Shown here one piece after another: positions 40,626-46,243 of a DNA stretch of 46,243 bases. Under the pieces are notes generated by a model. That model made no database searches, had not been told where the DNA came from, and was given only the letters and a program-made list of their open reading frames with translations. Source of the stretch: Cymbomonas tetramitiformis. Lineage: Eukaryota > Chlorophyta > Pyramimonadophyceae > Pyramimonadales > Pyramimonadaceae. Positions within the stretch are counted from its first letter, which is position 1, and each line of letters begins with the position of its first letter. Location: NCBI GenBank assembly GCA_001247695.2, contig LGRX02035442.1:6937-53179 (forward strand), read 5' to 3'. Made by a program: the position numbers and the translations under genes.

Positions 40626-41840
40626 ATGACGCTTGACTCTTGGGTGGACATGACTGAATTTTTGCGGTACCGATGTCGGGCGTTCTGCTATGTCCGCCGC
40701 ATGCGTCAAAATGTGGAGGGAGCCGAATCGTACTCCTTTGAGTTCAAGTTTCACGGGCATTGCCTGTACGGCCCGGATGCATCATGGGGCTCGCTGTTGG
40801 AGGGTGCACGTCCCCAAGGGAATGCAGAGATGTTTCTCCTGGATGTGCCGGAAACTGCACGAAGGCAATGGGAGCCCGAAAGCGATGCATGTGCGATGTT
40901 CGGTTCGCTAAAGTGCCCGGAACTGCGCTATGATCCACGACCGTTTTCTTCGCGTGCCCTTTTCTTGGCGCTGGTGGTTACCGCCGTGCGAACCATGTTC
41001 CACCGTGTCGTCCAATGGCGGGTGGAGTCGCTCCAATCAGGCAATGTTGTCGTGGAAGGTCAGTTGCGTCGCGGATGGTGGAGGAAAAGCTGGGTGACCA
41101 CTGGCCGGTCGGGCGAGACGTGGATGGCGTTCGTGTATGTGCAAGACAAGTATGCCGCGACAGGGGATCCTGCGCGTGGAGATATCATGGTGGAGGCATG
41201 GTGTCCTGAGAATCCCATCGAACCTCTCATAAAATGCACTGGATACAATGTATCACAGTTCGCGCCGGAGTGCATATTTCGGCAGATGCGTACCACTAAA
41301 AAAAATCCCAAATACGGCAGACCTGACTATGCCAATCGTGTGGTATGCATACGTGCAGCGGAAGGTATCTACGCTTCATCTTTTCAAAACCGCGGGCAAA
41401 GCGAATCCACCAGTTTTCCGCACCAGTGCTCCCACGGCCACGAGTGTTGGAGAACAATAATCTACATCCATGCGCACTTTGCGGAATACTGTCAACCGAT
41501 TCCCCCGAGCTCCCTGCCGAAGAGACAAGAGCCTTGTTCCGTATGTCGCCGTGTCCTGATTGGGAAAGGCGTCCGTCAATGCGGAGGGTGCCTTTTGCGT
41601 GTGTATTGTTCACCTGAGTGTCAGCGCGGAGACTGGCAGCGGACACACCGACACGAATGCAAGGCCATCGCTGTGTCGGAATGGAGGAATATGGCGGGGC
41701 TATGGGAATATGGCGGTTATGTGTTCAAGAATTTGAGCGTACGCTGCGCTGCCCGTATGATCACGCGGGGTAATATTGGGCCGTTTTTTGCATCAGATAC
41801 CCGAGCTTCGCGACCTCGTGTCAGCAGTGGGACAATGTGA
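40626..41840 (+). CDS. MYND zinc-finger protein, 404 residues
   Basis: Clean frame with ATG (MTLDSWVDMTEFLRYRCRAF). The first 300 residues have no recognised domain; YNVSQFAPECIF and a Trp-rich block (RRGWWRKSWVTTGRSGETW) stand out. At about 303-345 is CSVCRRVLIGKGVRQCGGC then LRVYCSPECQRGDWQRTHRH and EC, a complete canonical MYND finger (C-x2-C-x11-C-x2-C-x4-YC-x3-C-x7-H-x3-C). MYND proteins bind partner proteins, often within chromatin or degradation complexes. Same strand as the MYND protein before it and the kinase-like gene. Confidence 0.75.
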   Translation: MTLDSWVDMTEFLRYRCRAFCYVRRMRQNVEGAESYSFEFKFHGHCLYGPDASWGSLLEGARPQGNAEMFLLDVPETARRQWEPESDACAMFGSLKCPELRYDPRPFSSRALFLALVVTAVRTMFHRVVQWRVESLQSGNVVVEGQLRRGWWRKSWVTTGRSGETWMAFVYVQDKYAATGDPARGDIMVEAWCPENPIEPLIKCTGYNVSQFAPECIFRQMRTTKKNPKYGRPDYANRVVCIRAAEGIYASSFQNRGQSESTSFPHQCSHGHECWRTIIYIHAHFAEYCQPIPPSSLPKRQEPCSVCRRVLIGKGVRQCGGCLLRVYCSPECQRGDWQRTHRHECKAIAVSEWRNMAGLWEYGGYVFKNLSVRCAARMITRGNIGPFFASDTRASRPRVSSGTM

Positions 41841-41883
41841 ACTGTGAACCCCGATAGTGGCTGAGATAGTGGTGGTCTGCGGT

Positions 41884-41936
41884 GAACTCATGTAAGCGGA
41901 GTACCAATGCCCAAAATAAGCAGTCTGCATGGATAG
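41884..41936. repeat. 53-bp element shared with the right edge
   Basis: GAACTCATGTAAGC through CAGTCTGCATGGATAG aligns without gaps over 53 bp to 46191-46243 (about 80 percent identity by eye). Both copies lie downstream of a gene stop on the same strand. Confidence 0.7.
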
Positions 41937-42026
41937 TAGCGAGTGCGCTAGGGAAGGGCGTGGCGCAGCCCCCTAGATGTAAGCAACTTTTGAAATAAAT
42001 TTTAGAACGTCTTGTTGAATGAGCGT

Positions 42027-45000
42027 ATGTCGTCTCTCAGGTGGTGCGATGCGCGTACAGGGCACACTGAATACGTATGGTGCGGTGTGAGGACAGCTCC
42101 TCCGACACGCGACCATAATAAGGGGGTGTGGCCGGTAGGATGTAAGAGGCTGTTTCGGGTCGGTGCGGTGGACCGTGGGCGCATGTGGGTTGGGCCACAT
42201 AAGTGTATTGCAACCTATGCCCATGTTCGGTGCGGTGTGAGGACAGCTCCTCTAATACGCGACCTTACAGTACAGGGGGGTTGTGTGGGCCAGGGGGGGC
42301 AGGAGTACGGGGACAAGCCATGGCTAAGATTGTTCCCAGGAGCGGACGCCCATTCCGTGCACACCCAAAAGTATCCGGCGAACGTAGACGTCCTGTTGGA
42401 TTACCACATCAGTGCGGGATGTTCGGCAGATGACGACCAGTTGAATGCCATCAAGGAGTTCCGAGGAGGAGCGGCGCTCGCCGTCTACACGGCCCAGTTG
42501 GCAGACATAGAGGTCATCCTGAAATGGATAGATTGGATCAGCAAGGAGCTGTGTAGATTGTTGCGGTTACTTGAGGAATACAGCAGCGAGGAAGAGACGC
42601 TAGGTAATGCGCAGCGCGCATTACCTCCTGACGAGCCCCTCCCTAGGGGGAGTAACCGGCAATTAATTGAAACGGGCTTGACTATTACCGAGCTCCGGAA
42701 AAAGCTGCACGGCAACATTACGATCAACACCAAAAGTTGGAAGCTTGCACGCGAAGCTTTCGGCGAGCCCCCCCTGACCCCGGAGTTCATGAGGATGGGG
42801 GTGGAGGACCTCCAAGATTTCTGTGTTCGGCTTCGTGCCTGGTGGGATTTGGCCGTTAGCACCCAGGAACTGGTTCGTCATGAATATGAGGAGACGCTGA
42901 ATCCGAGTTCGAAAAGTCTACTACCGTTCTTCGAGGTGGGTGGACTGTTTTCGAGTGCGGTGGCGAAGTATAAAACCCCACCGTTGATATCCCCGCACGG
43001 CCGGGCGCAGGTCCGTTGCCTATGGGAGGCTGGTGACGCGCATGGCGGCCAACCGCAGCGAGTGTTTCGTAGAGTGTGGTGGTACATGCGAGATGAGATG
43101 GTGCGGCGGGGAGACTGTATCTATCGCCATTTGGGGGAGAGGACGCCGGACACAAAAGTATTCCTGCCGGCGCCTGCTGTACTCGGTCGTTGCGTTGACA
43201 GCCCCAGTCAGGTCAAGCACACGGACGTTCATGCGCATTCCATGGAGGAACTGCTTGGGCTGGATCGGGTGTATGGTGAGCCTGGAATCCGTACCTACTC
43301 CGCCCTGATGTGCCTGGATGAGCAGGGTTACACTGAGGTCTTGCCTGAAACGGTTGAGACGAAGTACTGGCCGGAGAACGAGGATGGTGTCATGCAGCTG
43401 CCCGCGGCTTTCCAGGGCTTCCCCACCGCCTCCCCTTTCCAGCAGGCGCGCGTGGGAGGAGGGCCCGGTTGGATGACCGTGTGGCCGGCCACGCTCACCG
43501 CACACCAGGGAAAGTGCCCTGGTCAGGCCGTGCCTGGGCTGGAAGGATTATTCAGGCAGAGGTCCCTGTCCCTTTGCGTGTACCATGCGTTCTCGTACCT
43601 GGAGAAGGGTGTCATCGACCTGGACAACGCGGTGCACATCGCCTCACACGGGTTCACGGAGATGTACGGCATGCCTATACGAATGGTGTGCATAGCATGC
43701 GGTGATGCCATCCAGTTCAAGGGCGGGTACGATCTCCTGCCAAGGGTGCACGCCTGTAAGGCTTGCATACACCCCCTTCACGAGGGTACAGATCTGACGC
43801 AAGTGGGGCACGTGATGTGCGGCAAGTGCTTTGACTTCCGGAATGAGAGGGGAATAAGGCCACCGCTAATGGTCCACGAGAGGCACCGGGGATATGCCGC
43901 CACGTTGCAGGACTTTCAGGCGCTGGAACCGGCGGAGGCACGTGCGCGCGCGGTTGTCAACTTTGCAGACGTGGCCATGGGTGCGCGCCAGATTCTGCTC
44001 GCCTTCGGTCCGAGTGCCGACCTCTCACCGGAAGAGCGCGCCTCCCTCGGGGATGTGAAATGGAACCTGCCTCCGGCAGAGGCACCAAGCGCGGAGCAAT
44101 GCGCGGGACCCCCCCTGCAGTATGGGGAGGGGACGGTTGTTGTGCAAGCGTCAACGGTGCAGGGGTTCCATGAACACCCGCTCTTCCAGAAGATGCAAGT
44201 GTCTTGCCCCACGATGCAGTCAGTGATCAAGGCGCTTTGCGTGTCTGTACATCGAACTGCAGCCAAACCCAGCATGGTGGCGACGGATGAAGGAGCAGCA
44301 GCTCCGGCTGCTGCTCGCGCTGACGAGCATGCGGTGCTGCTTGGCCACACACCCGCTGTTGGCGGTGGTGAGCAGCCTAAGAAGCCGCCCAAGAAGCCAT
44401 ATTCACGCAACCGGTCTCCAGCTGCCCAGCTCCGGCGGCAGGCGGATAGAAAGCGGAAGGCGGCGGTGCGAAGACGGCTGACGACACCCGTCAGGCAGCC
44501 AATGTTCGACGCCAACGGTTACCTAACCAGTGAACTCTTACACCAGCTTAGCTTTCCCGGCATGGAATTGGCGAAGCTTGTGGCTTCCGTCATCACCCAC
44601 AACTGGAATTGTTCACGGCCCACGTTCGCGTGTCGGTGCAGTTGCCACCTGTCCCCAAAGGATACCCCTGGCTGGCATCGGAACGTGGCCTCATTGCAGG
44701 CAGTCCCACCTTGCCTTGGGCTGGCTGCGCGTAACACTAAGGCGAGGAGTGCACCTATGCCTGCCACTACAGCACCTCCCACCGTGCCATCGCACGTGGC
44801 AACTTCCGGCAGGAAAACATGTCGCCCTAGGAAGACGCTGGCAGCCATGGAATGCGGATTGGGGGGCCAACCGGCGACCAGTGCTGCTGCACCAATGGCT
44901 GCTCCCGCGGCCACACCGGCCCCGGAAGCACGCGTCGTCGGGGCAGCTCCGCCCTGCCCCCAAGGCCTGACGGAGGGCACCTTGGTGTATGGCAATGATG

Positions 45001-45947
45001 GACGGGTGCACCATGTACGGACTGCGGACATGCGATTGATGCTAGATTTTGCGTGTGACGCACCAGGCGAGGAAGGTCGACTGATTTTGGACACGGAGGT
45101 CAAGCAACTTCCGACCGACGGCCCGCACGTGATCGCTGAGCCGGGTGTTCTGGACGCCAGAATGCAGCTAACCCATGTACAACCAGCGCAACAGCAGGGC
45201 TTTGCAACCGACGACGCCCTCAAGGAATACCTGGCATCCGCTGGGCTAACGTTAAGGGATGTCCCGTTTGACGGTGATTGCTGGCTTTCCGTGGTTGCTC
45301 CGTACATCACAGGTGCGGATGGACGACCCTATCACCAAGTGCAATGGAACGGCGTGAAGTTCTGGACACGCAAGCTGCGGGAGGCTTTAGTTGAGTATAT
45401 TAACACAAACCCCACCTGGAGCGATGGATCTGGCCGCCGCCCGGAGTGGCTGAACGATCCCGAATTCATCAGTGATCTGCATGAAGGGAAGGCGCACAGT
45501 GACGAGCATTCGTTCCTGGTCCTGGCGAGCATGGCCAAACGGGTTCTGCAGGTGTACCGGATATTCCCCACTCAAGAGGAAGTGTTGCGCCGGAAGTGGC
45601 CACAAGGCGTCAATCACAACAATCTCGTCATGCCCGACATTGACAACGCGATATACGGCCAATATGCGCCCTTCAGTATGCAGTACTTCTGCCCGCCCCC
45701 GGAAGAACCACTGACGAGCACCGAACCCATCCGGATCCTGCACATGCTGGAGGTTCCGTTATACGACCCCAAGCTTCCGGAAGATGACCAGACATGGGTA
45801 ACTTACCCTGGCCACTTCATGCGGATCCTCACGGAGGAAGCGGCGGTAAAGGAAAAAGCTGAAATGGAGAGATTGAGCAAGGGAAAACGCGTGACGACGT
45901 CCGATGGTGCGCCAGGGAAGAAATCGAAGAAGCCGTTCAAGCCGTGA
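42027..45947 (+). CDS. Large Zn-binding protein with OTU-like C-terminal domain
   Basis: The frame is open for about 1,300 codons. The first 90 derive from the repeat, so the true start is either ATG 42027 or an upstream exon spliced near 42277. The N-terminal third is helical. At about residue 555 is CIACGDAIQFKGGYDLL, then CKACIHP and MCGKCFDF, three C-x2-C pairs (treble-clef or ribbon). At about 790-825 a very basic stretch (KKPYSRNRSPAAQLRRQADR) is a likely nuclear signal. At about 865 is another Cys group (CRCSCH). From about 1070 comes VPFDGDCWLSVVAPYI, matching the OTU protease motif D-G-(D/N)-C, then FLVLASMAKRVLQVYRIF, which fits the OTU core strand. The expected catalytic His is not obvious. 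Function could be de-ubiquitination, or an inactive OTU fold. Confidence 0.65.
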   Translation: MSSLRWCDARTGHTEYVWCGVRTAPPTRDHNKGVWPVGCKRLFRVGAVDRGRMWVGPHKCIATYAHVRCGVRTAPLIRDLTVQGGCVGQGGQEYGDKPWLRLFPGADAHSVHTQKYPANVDVLLDYHISAGCSADDDQLNAIKEFRGGAALAVYTAQLADIEVILKWIDWISKELCRLLRLLEEYSSEEETLGNAQRALPPDEPLPRGSNRQLIETGLTITELRKKLHGNITINTKSWKLAREAFGEPPLTPEFMRMGVEDLQDFCVRLRAWWDLAVSTQELVRHEYEETLNPSSKSLLPFFEVGGLFSSAVAKYKTPPLISPHGRAQVRCLWEAGDAHGGQPQRVFRRVWWYMRDEMVRRGDCIYRHLGERTPDTKVFLPAPAVLGRCVDSPSQVKHTDVHAHSMEELLGLDRVYGEPGIRTYSALMCLDEQGYTEVLPETVETKYWPENEDGVMQLPAAFQGFPTASPFQQARVGGGPGWMTVWPATLTAHQGKCPGQAVPGLEGLFRQRSLSLCVYHAFSYLEKGVIDLDNAVHIASHGFTEMYGMPIRMVCIACGDAIQFKGGYDLLPRVHACKACIHPLHEGTDLTQVGHVMCGKCFDFRNERGIRPPLMVHERHRGYAATLQDFQALEPAEARARAVVNFADVAMGARQILLAFGPSADLSPEERASLGDVKWNLPPAEAPSAEQCAGPPLQYGEGTVVVQASTVQGFHEHPLFQKMQVSCPTMQSVIKALCVSVHRTAAKPSMVATDEGAAAPAAARADEHAVLLGHTPAVGGGEQPKKPPKKPYSRNRSPAAQLRRQADRKRKAAVRRRLTTPVRQPMFDANGYLTSELLHQLSFPGMELAKLVASVITHNWNCSRPTFACRCSCHLSPKDTPGWHRNVASLQAVPPCLGLAARNTKARSAPMPATTAPPTVPSHVATSGRKTCRPRKTLAAMECGLGGQPATSAAAPMAAPAATPAPEARVVGAAPPCPQGLTEGTLVYGNDGRVHHVRTADMRLMLDFACDAPGEEGRLILDTEVKQLPTDGPHVIAEPGVLDARMQLTHVQPAQQQGFATDDALKEYLASAGLTLRDVPFDGDCWLSVVAPYITGADGRPYHQVQWNGVKFWTRKLREALVEYINTNPTWSDGSGRRPEWLNDPEFISDLHEGKAHSDEHSFLVLASMAKRVLQVYRIFPTQEEVLRRKWPQGVNHNNLVMPDIDNAIYGQYAPFSMQYFCPPPEEPLTSTEPIRILHMLEVPLYDPKLPEDDQTWVTYPGHFMRILTEEAAVKEKAEMERLSKGKRVTTSDGAPGKKSKKPFKP
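42058..42275. repeat. Two diverged copies of the 137-bp unit
   Basis: GGGCACACTGAATACGTATG, GTGAGGACAGCTCCTCCGAC, GGGGGTGTGGCCGGTAGG and GTGGACCGTGGGCGCATGTG recur here, as in 36390-37880. A second partial copy at about 42228 includes GTGAGGACAGCTCCTC. They lie directly before the large OTU-like gene. Confidence 0.85.
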
Positions 45948-46030
45948 GGGGCGACTAACTAATCAGGTACTGCTTTGGATCTCATCAACAATCGCTTTCT
46001 GCAATCGACATCTGCGTGATGGATTACAGC

Positions 46031-46243
46031 CGGTGGGGTAGGAGTGGCGTGCGCGTGTCCTTGTATACAAAACCTTACAAATCCTAATATACTGGTTGTT
46101 GTCATGTGCAGGCAAGAGGCGCTGCTGTTCAGAGTTGGAGTCGAGCAGCTCCCATCGCAGCGGTAGAGTGATGTTGCAAAGCAGCGTGGCAAACTCATCT
46201 AAGCAGTAGAGCAATGTCAGAAATAAGCAATCTGCATCGATAG
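46031..46243. repeat. 3' flank of the OTU-like gene with two shared elements
   Basis: 46031-46062 matches the 36135/36240 motif (CCGGTGGGGTAGGAGTGGCG). 46191-46243 is the second copy of the 53-bp element. Both lie within 300 bp of the OTU-like stop. The window ends here. Confidence 0.65.

Overview
This window reads as nuclear DNA of a unicellular eukaryote. One gene has many exons with canonical GT-AG borders. Intergenic DNA is AT-rich and full of satellites, and several unrelated mobile elements are present. The architecture of the large membrane gene (cysteine-rich and EGF-like ectodomain, Pmp-type beta-helix, multi-pass C-terminus) is one I associate with algae and other protists; a prasinophyte-like green alga is a tentative guess. 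Nothing looks bacterial (introns, no operons) and I see no tRNA, rRNA or CRISPR array.

Layout. (1) 1-2.9 kb, minus strand: a degenerate retrotransposon Gag-type region spread over several frames, running off the left edge through a 12-bp tandem repeat that reads VAYG. (2) 2.9-6.5 kb: non-coding DNA with a GGTCCATG-based palindromic satellite. (3) 6.5-9.2 kb, minus strand: the 3' part of a probable retroelement, with a reverse-transcriptase C-terminal fragment, a Cys/His-finger protein and a protein ending in an HNH-like motif. (4) 9.7-23.5 kb, minus strand: one spliced gene for a large membrane protein. From 18495 to 9743 I could place exon borders that keep phase throughout. Several long introns carry their own private minisatellite, and one predicted intron is only 22 nt.

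(5) 24-27.5 kb: non-coding DNA with scattered repeat motifs. (6) 27.6-30.5 kb, plus strand: a full-length Gag with a CCHC knuckle, then a second, truncated Gag paralogue. (7) 30.6-34.8 kb: 173-bp tandem repeats followed, on the minus strand, by a transposase-like gene broken by two frame changes.

(8) 35.6-46.2 kb, plus strand: a gene cluster holding a small spliced gene, a 137-bp tandem array, a kinase-like protein, two MYND-finger proteins, and a large protein with zinc-binding cysteines and an OTU-like C-terminus. Three short sequence families recur between these genes, which suggests a cassette-like or mobile origin.

Exon borders, start choices and family names were judged by eye. No database search was possible.
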